A DNA stretch of 64,000 nucleotides from Pelagibacterium halotolerans B2 (lineage in GTDB: Bacteria; Pseudomonadota; Alphaproteobacteria; Rhizobiales; Devosiaceae): NCBI RefSeq assembly GCF_000230555.1, contig NC_016078.1, positions 1,426,001 through 1,490,000 on the forward strand, given 5' to 3'. Shown one piece after another: positions 54,065-63,055 of this stretch (positions within the stretch are counted from its first letter, which is position 1; every line of letters starts with the position of its first letter). The notes beneath the pieces were generated by a model. The model worked only from the letters and a program-made list of their open reading frames with translations. It was not told the DNA's origin and searched no databases. A program made the position numbers and the translations under genes.

Positions 54065-55008
54065 CGCGTCCCCCGCCGCAGCCTCGGATCGACCGCCGCA
54101 TAGGCGATATCGACGGCAAACGTCACAAGGATCACCGCAAAAACCAGGATCATCACCACCGAACGCACGACGATCAGATCGCGCGCCGTGATCGCCTGAA
54201 ACGCCAGCCGCCCCAGTCCGGGCAAGTAAAAGACGTTCTCGATGATGATCGCCCCGGCCAGAAGGAACGAAAACTGCAGCCCCATGATGGTCAGCACCGG
54301 GATCAGCGCATTGCGAAACGCATGCCGCCACAACGCCTGGCTCCGCGTCAGCCCCTTGGCCCGCGCCGTGCGCACGTAATCCTCGTCCAGCGTATCGAGC
54401 AGGCTCGAACGCATCACCCGCGCCAGTATCGCCGCCTGCGGCAACGCCAGCGCGATCGCCGGCAAGGTCAGCGCCATCATCGCCGCGCCCGGATCGTCCC
54501 AGCCGGGAAACCCGCCCGAGGAAAACCAGCGCAAGGTGACCGAAAACAGCAGCACCAGCAGCATGGCAAACCAGAAGTTCGGCAGCGCAATGCCGATCTG
54601 GGTCAGCCCCATGGTTCCGGCATCAATGGGAGAATTGCGGTTGGTCGCCGCCAGCACGCCCAGCGGTATCCCGATCAGCGTTGCCAGCACCAGGGCATAG
54701 ACCGCCAGCGGAATGGAAACCCACAGCCGCGCCGCGATCAACTCGATCACCGGCGTTCGATAGGTGTAGCTGATCCCGAAATCGCCGCTTGCCATCCCGA
54801 CCAGCCAGCTCCAGTAGCGCACCAGCACGGGCGCATCGAGCCCCAGTTGCGCCCGCAACGCCGCCAGCGCTTCGGGCGAAGCGTTGAGCCCAAGCATGAA
54901 TCGCGCCGGATCGCCCGGCAGCACTTCAAGCACGAAAAAGATCACGACGCTGGCAACCAGCAGGCTAACGACCAGCGAAACAGCGCGGCGCAGAACGAAA
55001 TTCAGCAT
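54061..55008 (-). CDS. peptide ABC transporter permease (DppB type)
   Basis: A 315-residue inner-membrane permease with six helices: FVLRRAVSLVVSLLVASVVI starts the first, FVLEVLPGDPARFMLG and LGLDAPVLVRYWSWLVG are the DppB/OppB signature, and ARVMRSSLLDTLDEDYVRTA-RAKGLTRSQALWRHAFRNAL is the EAA loop. It ends ATGA-coupled to dppC. The gap to the binding-protein gene upstream is 184 bases and contains paired REP-like palindromes. Confidence 0.94.
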   Translation of the reverse strand: MLNFVLRRAVSLVVSLLVASVVIFFVLEVLPGDPARFMLGLNASPEALAALRAQLGLDAPVLVRYWSWLVGMASGDFGISYTYRTPVIELIAARLWVSIPLAVYALVLATLIGIPLGVLAATNRNSPIDAGTMGLTQIGIALPNFWFAMLLVLLFSVTLRWFSSGGFPGWDDPGAAMMALTLPAIALALPQAAILARVMRSSLLDTLDEDYVRTARAKGLTRSQALWRHAFRNALIPVLTIMGLQFSFLLAGAIIIENVFYLPGLGRLAFQAITARDLIVVRSVVMILVFAVILVTFAVDIAYAAVDPRLRRGTR

Positions 55009-55062
55009 ATCGCTACCCCGGCTCTAGGCCAATCGACACTCAGGCGTTTCTGGATAGCGTTG

Positions 55063-55151
55063 CGCTGGATTGCGGAATGACAGGGTGAGTTTGAGGCAAC
55101 ACGTCCCTCATACCTCCAACTGTCATCCCGGACTTGATCCGGGATCCAGCG
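55063..55151. repeat. paired REP-like palindromes
   Basis: The right unit (55120-55151) contains ATCCCGG/CCGGGAT after CTGTC and ends in CCAGCG. The left unit (55063-55083) is CGCTGGAT...ATGACAG, a shortened copy in the opposite orientation. This palindrome is very common between alphaproteobacterial genes. Its place between the binding protein and permease genes could stabilise the upstream transcript. Confidence 0.65.
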
Positions 55152-55192
55152 GCACTTCCACAATATCGATTGGCCCTGGGTCCCTCGCCCGA

Positions 55193-56671
55193 TCAATTGG
55201 CCCAATACACTCCGGTCAGATCGGTCGCCTGCGTCGGTGCGTTCACCCACAACCCCTCCAGGCCCGCATTCTGCACCCCCGCCTTGGCGAGCTGGAAGAT
55301 ATAGGCGTTGACGAAATTCTCCGAGATATTGCGCTGCAGATCGCCCAGCAATGCATTGCGCTCCTCGGGCTCTGTCGTGCGGGTCAACTCGTCCCACAGC
55401 GCCACGAACTCGGGCGCCCCGTAGCCGAAATAATAGTCTTCGCGGCCATAGATCTCGATATCCATCGGCTCGGTGTGCGAAATCACCGTCAGGTCGAAAT
55501 CGCCCTCGCCAAACACCTGTTCGAGCCACTGAGCCCATTCCACATTGACGATTTCCGTCTCGATCCCCACGTCGCGCAATTGCGCCGCGATGATTTCCCC
55601 GCCGCGCCGCGCATAGACCGGCGGCGGCAGCGCCAGCGAAAGCCGCAAGCCGCTCACCCCGGCTTCAGCCAGCAATTCCCGTGACCGCTCCGGATCGTAT
55701 TCCGACAAATCGGTCAGATCGACATAGGCCGGGTGGTGCGGCGCAAAATGCGTCCCGATCGGCGTGCCATACCCGAACATCGCCCCGTCGATCACCGCCT
55801 GCCGGTCGATGGCATGGGCAATCGCTTCGCGCACGAGAACATTATCCAGCGGTTCGCGCCGGTTGTTCATGGCCAGGATCGTTTCCCCTTCGGTGGTCCC
55901 CACGACAACCTCGAAGCGGGGGTCCGTATCGAGTTGCGCCAGCGTTTCGGGTGCCGGAAACACGGGAAACGTATCGACATCCTCGGCCATCATCGCCGCG
56001 AACGCCGCCGTCGGGTCGGAAATGAACCGGAATGTCGCGCGCTCAAGCAGCGCCGGCCCGCCCCAATACTCCTCATTGCGCACCAGAGTGACGCTGTCGC
56101 CCTGCCGCCAGTCTTCGAACCGGAACGGTCCCGTCCCCACCGGAGCGGTGGCATTTGTTTCAGCACTCTCGGGCGCCACGATCACCGCGTCGCCCCAGGC
56201 CATGTTGAAGGGAAAATTGCCGTTGGGCTGGCTCAGCGTCACCACAACCGTCAGATCGTCGCTCGCCTCGACACTCTCGATATCGGCGAACAGGAATTTC
56301 TGCGCATTGACCGAATCCCCGGCCCGCGCCCTATCGAGAGAAAACGCCACGTCGTCCGCCGTCAGCGCCGATCCGTCATGGAAACTCACGCCCTCGGCCA
56401 GATGGAAGGTGTAGGTCAGCCCGTCCTCGGACACGTCCCAGCTTTGCGCCAGAGCCGGGAGAATATCGCCATCCGGCCCGAATCGGGTCAGCCCTTCAAA
56501 GACGTTTGCGTAAACCACCTCGTCGATGGCCGCCGCCGCGTTTGAAGTCGGGTCAAGATGGGGCGGTTCGAGCACCAGCCCCACCACGATATCGCTCCGC
56601 TGCGCCATGGCGGGCATGGCCGCCAACACTGCAAAGGCCAAAATCGCTGTTGCACGAATGACTTGGCGCAT
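55193..56671 (-). CDS. peptide ABC transporter substrate-binding protein (DppA/OppA family)
   Basis: A 492-residue periplasmic binding protein of family 5. It has a signal peptide (residues 1-24, ending AMAQR) and no lipobox. Typical blocks: [80 protein letters not shown] and GTGPFRFEDW. Dipeptides, oligopeptides, opines or other solutes are possible ligands. The ATG at 56669-56671 lies in a purine-rich leader with GGAAGGG. It heads the operon with dppB, dppC and the fused ATPase. Confidence 0.93.
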   Translation of the reverse strand: MRQVIRATAILAFAVLAAMPAMAQRSDIVVGLVLEPPHLDPTSNAAAAIDEVVYANVFEGLTRFGPDGDILPALAQSWDVSEDGLTYTFHLAEGVSFHDGSALTADDVAFSLDRARAGDSVNAQKFLFADIESVEASDDLTVVVTLSQPNGNFPFNMAWGDAVIVAPESAETNATAPVGTGPFRFEDWRQGDSVTLVRNEEYWGGPALLERATFRFISDPTAAFAAMMAEDVDTFPVFPAPETLAQLDTDPRFEVVVGTTEGETILAMNNRREPLDNVLVREAIAHAIDRQAVIDGAMFGYGTPIGTHFAPHHPAYVDLTDLSEYDPERSRELLAEAGVSGLRLSLALPPPVYARRGGEIIAAQLRDVGIETEIVNVEWAQWLEQVFGEGDFDLTVISHTEPMDIEIYGREDYYFGYGAPEFVALWDELTRTTEPEERNALLGDLQRNISENFVNAYIFQLAKAGVQNAGLEGLWVNAPTQATDLTGVYWAN

Positions 56672-56865
56672 TCCTCTTTTCCCTTCCCTTAAAGGTTCGG
56701 GCTTCCATTTCCCCGGCGGGCCCGCCCGTTTCACCCATAAGCCGGATGGCGCCTATCGGCAACACTGCGCCTCGGATCGGGAACATTTCGTAACGATTGG
56801 ACATTGTCCTTGCATTCGCCATACTTATATTGGCATCGATTGGCCAACGATCACGAGGGTTTGCT

Positions 56866-57084
56866 ATGGCCCACAATGAAAATTCCTTTTTCGACCGCCT
56901 CCGCATCCGGCGGGCCGAGGCCGCTCTGACGGCGACCGAACCGGTGTGGGTGGAGAACCTGCGCGATTTCGGGCTGATGGCGTCGGGCGTCTATCAGGAT
57001 TTGCGCGGCGACACGCGCGAGAGCTTCATGCACTTCCGCCGCTGGCTGAAAGCGGGCTTTCGCAAATTCGGGTCTCGCGACTGA
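56866..57084 (+). CDS. small basic protein of unknown function
   Basis: A 72-residue protein, MAHNENSFFDRLRIRR at the start and RRWLKAGFRKFGSRD at the end, basic and probably helical, with no signal peptide or membrane segment. I do not recognise a family. The start has GAGGG six bases upstream, and an intrinsic terminator follows 22 bases after the stop, so it looks like a genuine single-gene transcript. It diverges from the peptide-transporter operon. Confidence 0.6.
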   Translation: MAHNENSFFDRLRIRRAEAALTATEPVWVENLRDFGLMASGVYQDLRGDTRESFMHFRRWLKAGFRKFGSRD

Positions 57085-57106
57085 AATCATTGAACACCGA
57101 AACAAC

Positions 57107-57132
57107 GGCCGGGATCATTTCCCGGCCTTTTT
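57107..57132 (+). terminator. terminator of the small basic protein gene
   Basis: GGCCGGGA/TCCCGGCC with a five-base loop followed by TTTTT. Confidence 0.88.
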
Positions 57133-57187
57133 CGTTGTGCCAGTGCACCTTGCGGGGAGCAAACTCACAAGCATCGAGGATTCCAGT

Positions 57188-57511
57188 ATGCCAATATTGA
57201 AAACCACCCTTGGCGGTATCGCCCTTGCCGCCTCTATTGCCCTTGCGGGCTGTTCGGCCACCGTCACCCCGCCCGACACCTCAATGCCGCCCCCGGTCGA
57301 TTGCGGTGCGGAGGCTCTCGCGGGCAAGACCGGACAGCCGGTCATCGGCAGCACGGCCCAGGATGTGCGTGTGGGTGGCGAGCCGATCAACGCTGCCGGC
57401 ACCGTCCGCGTCATCACGCCCGGCATGGCCGTCACCCAGGATTTCCGCGCCGACCGTCTCAATCTCGAGGTCGACGCTTCGGGCAATCTGGTCCGTGCCT
57501 ATTGTAGCTGA
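57188..57511 (+). CDS. I78-family peptidase inhibitor-like lipoprotein
   Basis: A 107-residue lipoprotein: signal peptide with lipobox IALAGC (Cys21), a short Pro-rich spacer, then the I78 fold, DCGAEALAGKTGQPV, RVITPGMAVTQDFRADRLNL and the closing NLVRAYCS. Cysteines in DCGA and YCS probably form a disulfide. The I78 family includes a fungal elastase inhibitor; bacterial members are mostly uncharacterised and may guard the periplasm against proteases. GAGGA lies seven bases before the ATG. Confidence 0.85.
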   Translation: MPILKTTLGGIALAASIALAGCSATVTPPDTSMPPPVDCGAEALAGKTGQPVIGSTAQDVRVGGEPINAAGTVRVITPGMAVTQDFRADRLNLEVDASGNLVRAYCS

Positions 57512-57657
57512 TACCGGGATTGGATTCGTCCGGTCGGGCGCCACGCGCGCCCGGCCGGCTCTGTGACCTTATGGCAACTTTGTGATGCCCCCGCGCTCTT
57601 CCCAATGAAACCGGGGTCCCCTCTGCCGCATTTCCCTCCTGATTTGAGGAGACCATA

Positions 57658-58077
57658 ATGCGCCAGCTTGTTTTTGCCCTGTCCTTTGCCCTTTTCAGCG
57701 CCACCGGCGCACACGCCATCGAATGCCTCAACGGCCAGTCCGCCGACATCCTGCGCCTTGAAAGCTGGGACTTGCTCGATGGCGACGATAACGGCGAAAA
57801 GACCATCAACATCGCCCTCCACCACGACGGGTCCGTCGGCATTCGCCTGATCGACGCCACGGTGCGCTTTGAGGACGTGCTGGGCGAACGCATCGGCGAA
57901 TTCCCCCTCGAACGCGCCGACGGTATCGGCGCCGGGGCCGGCTACATTCTCAATGACGTGATTGCCGGTACGGTATTGGAGCGCCTGGAAAGTCTTCATC
58001 CCGACGACGTCATGGGCATCGTCTGCGTCCGCGCCCTCGTTTACGAGGATGGAACGCTCGAAGAATTCGCTTCCTGA
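57658..58077 (+). CDS. secreted hypothetical protein
   Basis: A 139-residue protein with a clear signal peptide (MRQLVFALSFALFSATGAHA) and an acidic mature domain beginning IECLNGQSADILRLESWDLL. It has cysteines near its start (ECLNG) and near the end (IVCVRALV), which may form a disulfide, and a strand-rich pattern. No family recognised. GAGGAG lies before the ATG. It is downstream of the I78 lipoprotein and may share its promoter. Confidence 0.72.
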   Translation: MRQLVFALSFALFSATGAHAIECLNGQSADILRLESWDLLDGDDNGEKTINIALHHDGSVGIRLIDATVRFEDVLGERIGEFPLERADGIGAGAGYILNDVIAGTVLERLESLHPDDVMGIVCVRALVYEDGTLEEFAS

Positions 58078-58387
58078 TCTCATGCCCCAAAAAAACTGGA
58101 GCATCCGCCCGGCGTTGGCCAAACGGATGCTCATTGGCTGAACCGCCTACAAATTTGGGGGCTCGCTGGCGATTCAGACCTTCGGTAACATGTTCGTGAA
58201 ATGGGGCAACAGCGCGGCCATGAAAAGGCAATTCCAAGGAAGCGAAAACATGACCGTCACCGAACGCTCAACTCCATACAATTTAGGGGGTAAATACCCC
58301 AAATGTTGCGCACATCATTGGCGACCCCCAAAATGCAAAAAAACGCCACCGAAAGGCAGCGCTGCATCATTGAATTTATAGAGAAAG
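58078..58387. other. 310-base AT-richer gap with a possible MazE remnant
   Basis: It holds a minus-strand terminator (58089-58132), a plus-strand frame from 58190 whose first residues MFVKWGNSAAM resemble the start of MazE/AbrB-type antitoxins before the similarity stops, and a weak hairpin with GGGG/CCCC arms near 58284-58304. The frame runs to 58381 without further homology, so I do not call a gene. Confidence 0.35.
58089..58132 (-). terminator. minus-strand intrinsic terminator
   Basis: GAGCATCCG/CGGATGCTC (58099-58107 and 58124-58132) with a 16-base loop; on the minus strand it is followed by CAGTTTTTTT. It would stop transcripts coming from tRNA-Asp, 255 bases upstream. Confidence 0.7.
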
Positions 58388-58464
<77 letters not shown>

Positions 58465-58723
58465 TTGTGACCCCGAAGCGCTCCGGCCCCGGCAAGGTGG
58501 GCTTCGTTTAGCGGGGTCCCCGGACCAAGTCAAGCGACTTGCGATCCCCTTTTGTGAAGAATTTTTGATCGTCGCTCAAACCGCCCGGCAACCCCTTGCT
58601 TCCCAAACCAAAATTCCCTGCAAAACCTTGATTTTTCTAGTGGCTTTTCCCCCGCTCCAGACCTGTCACAAGCACCGCTCTGCTGATAAAATCCAATGTG
58701 GAAATCGGCGATAAGGAATCTTC

Positions 58724-59155
58724 ATGCCCGAACGGATCGAAATCACCGCGTCCCTTTCAATTCCCCTCTCGGAAGTGGAATTGAGCTTCGTGCGCAGTTC
58801 CGGTCCCGGCGGGCAGAACGTCAACAAGGTCGCAACCGCTGTCCAGCTCCGCTTCGACGCCGCCGCGTCCCGCTCCCTGCCCGATGCCGTCCGCACCCGC
58901 CTCATCGCGCAGGCCGGGTCCCGAGCGACAAAGGACGGCGTTATCGTTCTGACCGCCGACCGCCATCGCACCCAGCCTCTCAACCGCGAAGATGCCATCA
59001 ATCGCCTGGCCGAAATGATCCGCGCCGCAACCCAAATTCCCCGCAAACGCCGCGCCACAAAGCCCACGCTCGCCTCGAAGCGCCGCCGCATGGACGCCAA
59101 AACCCGCCGCGGCGCCATAAAGGCCATACGCGGCAGCAAGCCGGGGTTTGACTGA
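58724..59155 (+). CDS. arfB: alternative ribosome-rescue factor ArfB (YaeJ-type peptidyl-tRNA hydrolase)
   Basis: A 143-residue release-factor-like protein that frees stalled ribosomes on truncated mRNA. The catalytic GGQ motif is in RSSGPGGQNVNKVATAVQLR near residue 30. The C-terminal tail (about 108-143) is strongly basic (KRRATKPTLASKRRRMDAKT), the part that enters the empty mRNA channel. AAGGA precedes the ATG. It lacks the stop-codon-recognition domains of RF1/RF2, as expected. It stands alone between two tRNA genes. Confidence 0.94.
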   Translation: MPERIEITASLSIPLSEVELSFVRSSGPGGQNVNKVATAVQLRFDAAASRSLPDAVRTRLIAQAGSRATKDGVIVLTADRHRTQPLNREDAINRLAEMIRAATQIPRKRRATKPTLASKRRRMDAKTRRGAIKAIRGSKPGFD

Positions 59156-59163
59156 TTGTTAGC

Positions 59164-59466
59164 CTAGAAAAGCTGCGCCACTGCCTGCGAGATGGCATCG
59201 ACGGCCAGCTCGGCCCAGATCAGAAACAGGGCCAGCACGATTACCGCGCAAGCGAAGAGGCGAATAACCGGATCGCGCAGTCGCCGCCAGGCGAAGTCCA
59301 GCGCAACGCCGGTCGCGAACACAAGCGCCCCCATAACGACAAAGTCGAGCGGCCCCCAGTTCCAGCCCTTCCCTTCGATGCCGCCATCGCGAATGGTCAG
59401 GAACAACGGGATCAGGAGCAGGAGCCCAGTACCGATTGCAATATTGAGATAGCGGTTGCCCGTCAT
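59164..59466 (-). CDS. small multi-pass membrane protein of unknown function
   Basis: A 100-residue protein with three hydrophobic helices: LNIAIGTGLLLLIPLFLTI, FVVMGALVFATGVALDFAW and LFACAVIVLALFLIWAELAV. The WNWGPLDFVVMG segment between the first two is seen in small hypothetical membrane proteins. The start at 59464-59466 has GGAGG five bases upstream. It is convergent with arfB, with only eight bases between stops. Function unknown. Confidence 0.75.
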   Translation of the reverse strand: MTGNRYLNIAIGTGLLLLIPLFLTIRDGGIEGKGWNWGPLDFVVMGALVFATGVALDFAWRRLRDPVIRLFACAVIVLALFLIWAELAVDAISQAVAQLF

Positions 59467-59541
59467 GACTGCCTCCAGGGAACGCCATATATCGATCTCC
59501 CGCTGTGGCAGGAGAATGGCAAGGGCAGAACGGAGAAAGAA

Positions 59542-59617
59542 TGGTGGGCGATGACAGGCTCGAACTGCCGACATCCTCGGTGTAAACGAGGCGCTCTACC
59601 AACTGAGCTAATCGCCC
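59542..59617 (-). tRNA. tRNA-Val (anticodon TAC)
   Basis: A 76-base cloverleaf with encoded CCA. The acceptor stem GGGCGAT pairs with ATCGCCC, discriminator A. D-arm AGCTCAGTTGGTAGAGC; anticodon stem-loop CCTCGTTTACACCGAGG with TAC; T-arm GGCAGTTCGAGCCTGTC. It reads GTA and probably GTG codons. It lies between the small membrane protein and HU, on the same strand as both. Confidence 0.97.
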
Positions 59618-59746
59618 TTGCCCGCCTGAGCGGAAAAAGCCGGGTCTTGGTCGTCCCGGTCGTGCAAAATGCCGCGCCTGATTAAGCGCAAAGCCCCTTC
59701 CCGTCAATAGCGGGATCGGCATGCCGGAGAGGCGGAAACGGAAAGA

Positions 59747-59766
59747 CCCCGGACGGGTGTCCGGGG
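59747..59766 (-). terminator. hup terminator
   Basis: CCCCGGAC/GTCCGGGG with a four-base loop, followed on the minus strand by TCTTTCC. It is 26 bases past the hup stop. Confidence 0.6.
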
Positions 59767-59792
59767 CCAAACCATACTGAAGCCCCAATGGC

Positions 59793-60065
59793 TTAGTTCA
59801 GCGCGTCCTTGAGGCCCTTGCCGGCCTTGAACTTGGGCTGGGTCGAAGCGGGAATGTCGATTTCCGCACCGGTGGCCGGATTGCGGCCCTTCGTGGCCTT
59901 GCGCTGGGTAGCAGCGAAAGTGCCGAAACCGACGAGGCGAACTTCGTCTCCACCCTTCAGAGCGGCGGTGATGGCTTCGAAAACAGCATCAACCGCTGCC
60001 GCCGCCTGGGCCTTGGTGAGATCAGCCTTTTCGGCGACAGCCGCGCTCAGATCGTTCTTGTTCAT
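59793..60065 (-). CDS. hup: DNA-binding protein HU
   Basis: A 90-residue histone-like protein that bends and compacts [23 protein letters not shown] opens the helical dimer domain; [48 protein letters not shown] contains the beta arms with the conserved NPATG proline-tipped turn. It is closer to HU than IHF. GAGGAA lies a few bases upstream. Alphaproteobacteria often have a single HU gene beside lon; E. coli hupB also follows lon. Confidence 0.95.
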   Translation of the reverse strand: MNKNDLSAAVAEKADLTKAQAAAAVDAVFEAITAALKGGDEVRLVGFGTFAATQRKATKGRNPATGAEIDIPASTQPKFKAGKGLKDALN

Positions 60066-60396
60066 AGCGTTTCCTCACAATGATATGCCCATCCTAACGG
60101 GACGAGCGGAAGCGGCATCACCCTTTTACGATTCCGGGGCAAAAGCAAGGAAAACTGCGGGATTCTCGGCGTTTTGGGCCGCAAAACGGGGGAAAATGCC
60201 GGACCTTGTCAGCAATGTGGCAAGGTCCTCGCGCAATTGTTAACACATCATGCGAAAAAAGCGCCTCTCCGCCGGTTTACGGGCCTTTCCACCGAATCAC
60301 CAGTCTTTGCCCTCTTCATCGCGCTGCATCGGCCAAAACAAAACGGCGCCCCTTCCGAGGCGCCGTTTCAAAACGTCGTTGGCTTGGCGTTGCCCG
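60066..60396. other. 331-base gap between lon and hup
   Basis: It holds the lon terminator (60341-60368) and a perfect 8-bp hairpin GGACCTTG/CAAGGTCC (60201-60228) in the hup leader, about 140 bases before the start. The hup promoter is presumably here. No gene is evident. Confidence 0.55.
60341..60368 (-). terminator. lon terminator
   Basis: A perfect 10-bp stem AAACGGCGCC/GGCGCCGTTT with an eight-base loop, followed on the minus strand by TGTTTTGG. It lies about 29 bases past the lon stop. Confidence 0.75.
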
Positions 60397-62823
60397 TTAA
60401 TGCGGCAACGCGGCTCCGGTGTCGTCGCCTTCGGCCGCTGGCAGGGGCTTGGAATCATCCTCGAAGGTCCATTCGATGGCCTGGGGCATCTCGACCAGCG
60501 CATGCTCGAGCACCTCGCCCATCCGGCTCACCGGCACGATCTCCAGTCCTTCCTTCACATTGTCGGGAATGTCCTTGAGGTCGCGTACGTTCTCTTCGGG
60601 GATCAGCACTTTCTTGATGCCGCCCCGCAGAGCCGCCAGCAGCTTCTCCTTGAGCCCGCCGATCGGCAGCACCCTCCCACGCAGGGTGATCTCGCCGGTC
60701 ATGGCAACGTCGTGGCGCACAGCAATGCCCGTCATCACCGAGACGATCGCAGTGGCCATGCCGATACCGGCCGAGGGTCCGTCCTTGGGCGTCGCCCCTT
60801 CGGGCACGTGCACGTGGATGTCGCGCTTGTCGAACAGCGGCGGCTTGATACCGTATTCGAGCGCCCGGGCCCGCACATAGGTCGCGGCAGCCGAAATCGA
60901 CTCCTTCATCACGTCCTTCAAATTGCCCGTCACCGTCATCTTGCCCTTGCCCGGGCTCATGATCCCTTCGATGGTCAGCAACTCACCGCCCACGGCAGTC
61001 CAGGCGAGTCCGGTCACCACACCGACCTGCGGCTCGGCATCGATCTCACCATAACGGAACCGCGGAGCGCCGAGATATTCCTCGACCAACTCGGGTGTGA
61101 CGACGATCTTCTTCTTGCCCGTCAGCAGGATATCCTTGACCGACTTGCGCATCAGGTTGGCGATCTCGCGTTTGAGGTTACGCACCCCGGCCTCGCGGGT
61201 ATAGCGCCGCGTCAGAAGCTGCAGGCTCTCGTCCAGCAGTTCGAACTCCTCGGCCTTCAGCCCATGCTCCTTAAGAGTTTCGGGCATGAGGTGCCGGCGG
61301 GAAATTTCCCACTTTTCCTCGTCCGTGTACCCTGAGAGCCGGATGATCTCCATACGGTCGAGCAGCGGCCCGGGAATGTTGAGCGTATTGGCCGTCGTCA
61401 CGAACATCACGTCCGAAAGGTCGAAATCGACTTCGAGATAGTGATCGTTGAACGTCGAGTTCTGCTCCGGATCGAGCACTTCAAGCAGCGCCGAGGACGG
61501 ATCGCCCCGGAAATCCTGGCCCATCTTGTCGATCTCGTCGAGCAGGAACAGCGGATTGGCTTTCCCGGCTTTCTTGAGCGACTGCACGATCTTGCCGGGC
61601 ATGGACCCGATATAGGTCCGCCGATGGCCGCGGATTTCCGCTTCGTCACGAACGCCACCCAGACTCATGCGCACATATTCGCGCCCCGTCGCCTTGGCGA
61701 TCGAGCGGGCCAGAGAGGTCTTGCCGACGCCCGGAGGGCCGACAAGGCACAGGATCGGACCCTTGAGCTTGCCGGTCCGGCTCTGCACAGCAAGATACTC
61801 GATGATGCGTTCCTTGACCTTTTCGAGGCCATAGTGATCGCTCTCGAGCACATCCTCGGCGAACTTCAGGTCACGCTTGACCTTGGATTTCTTTCCCCAG
61901 GGCAGGTTCAGCATCCAGTCGAGATAATTGCGCACGACCGTGGCTTCGGCGGACATCGGGCTCATCTGCTTGAGCTTTTTCATCTCGCCGTCAGCCTTCT
62001 GACGCGCTTCCTTGGAGAGCTTGGTCTTGGCAATGCGGTCCTCGAGCTCCTGAAGCTCGTTGGTGCCGTCCTCGCCATCGCCCAGCTCGCGCTGAATCGC
62101 CTTCATCTGCTCGTTGAGATAATATTCGCGCTGGGTCTTTTCCATTTGGCGCTTGACCCGGCTGCGGATACGCCGCTCGACCTGCAGAACGCCGATTTCG
62201 CCTTCCATGAGGCCCAGAACGCGCTCCAGGCGCTCGGTGACCGACGGGGTCGCCAGAATGTCCTGCTTGTCCTGGATCTTGACGGCCAGATGGCTGGCAA
62301 TCGTATCGGCCAGCTTTGAATGCTCTTCGATCTGGGTCACTGCCGCGACCACTTCGGACGAAATCTTCTTGTTGAGCTTGACGTAGTTCTCGAACTCTGT
62401 GACCGCCGAACGCGCGAGCGCCTCGGCCTCGAGGGCATCGTGCCCCTCGACCGGCAGGGCCTCTGCCTGTGCCTCGAAATAATTCTCGGTCTGCACATAG
62501 TTCTCGATCTTGGCCCGATGCAGCCCCTCGACCAGCACCTTCACGGTGCCGTCGGGCAGCTTGAGCAGTTGCAGCACCGATGCGATCGTTCCGATCTCAT
62601 AGATGCCATCGGGTTCGGGGTCGTCTTCCTGGGCATTCTTCTGGGTAACGACCAGGATATGCTTGTCCTCGCGCATCACCTCTTCGAGCGCGCGTACGGA
62701 TTTCTCGCGCCCAACGAACAGCGGCACGATCATCGAGGGAAACACCACGATGTCGCGCAGCGGCAGGACGGGATATACCTTTTCGCGGTCGAACGGGACT
62801 GCCGAGGCTTTGGTGTCGGACAT
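60397..62823 (-). CDS. lon: ATP-dependent protease Lon
   Basis: An 808-residue LonA protease: N-terminal substrate-binding domain (about 13-210, [20 protein letters not shown]), coiled-coil region with [23 protein letters not shown] module with Walker [21 protein letters not shown] and Walker [16 protein letters not shown], and a C-terminal peptidase domain with catalytic Ser in [18 protein letters not shown] and Lys further on in GLKEKLLAA. It degrades damaged and regulatory proteins. AAGGAT precedes the ATG. A typical RpoH promoter lies about 120 bases upstream. Confidence 0.98.
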   Translation of the reverse strand: MSDTKASAVPFDREKVYPVLPLRDIVVFPSMIVPLFVGREKSVRALEEVMREDKHILVVTQKNAQEDDPEPDGIYEIGTIASVLQLLKLPDGTVKVLVEGLHRAKIENYVQTENYFEAQAEALPVEGHDALEAEALARSAVTEFENYVKLNKKISSEVVAAVTQIEEHSKLADTIASHLAVKIQDKQDILATPSVTERLERVLGLMEGEIGVLQVERRIRSRVKRQMEKTQREYYLNEQMKAIQRELGDGEDGTNELQELEDRIAKTKLSKEARQKADGEMKKLKQMSPMSAEATVVRNYLDWMLNLPWGKKSKVKRDLKFAEDVLESDHYGLEKVKERIIEYLAVQSRTGKLKGPILCLVGPPGVGKTSLARSIAKATGREYVRMSLGGVRDEAEIRGHRRTYIGSMPGKIVQSLKKAGKANPLFLLDEIDKMGQDFRGDPSSALLEVLDPEQNSTFNDHYLEVDFDLSDVMFVTTANTLNIPGPLLDRMEIIRLSGYTDEEKWEISRRHLMPETLKEHGLKAEEFELLDESLQLLTRRYTREAGVRNLKREIANLMRKSVKDILLTGKKKIVVTPELVEEYLGAPRFRYGEIDAEPQVGVVTGLAWTAVGGELLTIEGIMSPGKGKMTVTGNLKDVMKESISAAATYVRARALEYGIKPPLFDKRDIHVHVPEGATPKDGPSAGIGMATAIVSVMTGIAVRHDVAMTGEITLRGRVLPIGGLKEKLLAALRGGIKKVLIPEENVRDLKDIPDNVKEGLEIVPVSRMGEVLEHALVEMPQAIEWTFEDDSKPLPAAEGDDTGAALPH

Positions 62824-62943
62824 GGACTATCCTTTCGCAGTTGCCGGGAGGGAGGAGGAAACCGGCAACCTGTAGTGTGTTGCGCCCCAGTGTGCGCCTC
62901 ACCCGTTAGGGATTGGCTAACCGAAGCGACTCTTCGCCCACTA

Positions 62944-62971
62944 AGATAGGGCAATAGCGGCGCTCTACAAG
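62944..62971 (-). promoter_or_regulatory. RpoH (sigma-32) promoter of lon
   Basis: On the minus strand: CTTG (62968-62971), a 17-base spacer, then CCTATCT (62944-62950) followed by TAG. This fits the alphaproteobacterial sigma-32 consensus CTTG-N17/18-CYTATNT. Transcription would begin near 62935-62938, giving a leader of about 112 bases. Confidence 0.75.
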
Positions 62972-63055
62972 CGCGGCGGCGCAATTTCCCGTGTGCAGAT
63001 CGAAATGTCCGGCATGCAAGGGCTGCATGCCAACCCGTTACACAGCCTTCCCGCT

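Noticed and set aside
58190..58381. 63-codon frame starting MFVKWGNSAAM
   Set aside because: Only about ten residues resemble an antitoxin, and the rest has no similarity and no Shine-Dalgarno; listed as a possible remnant instead of a gene.
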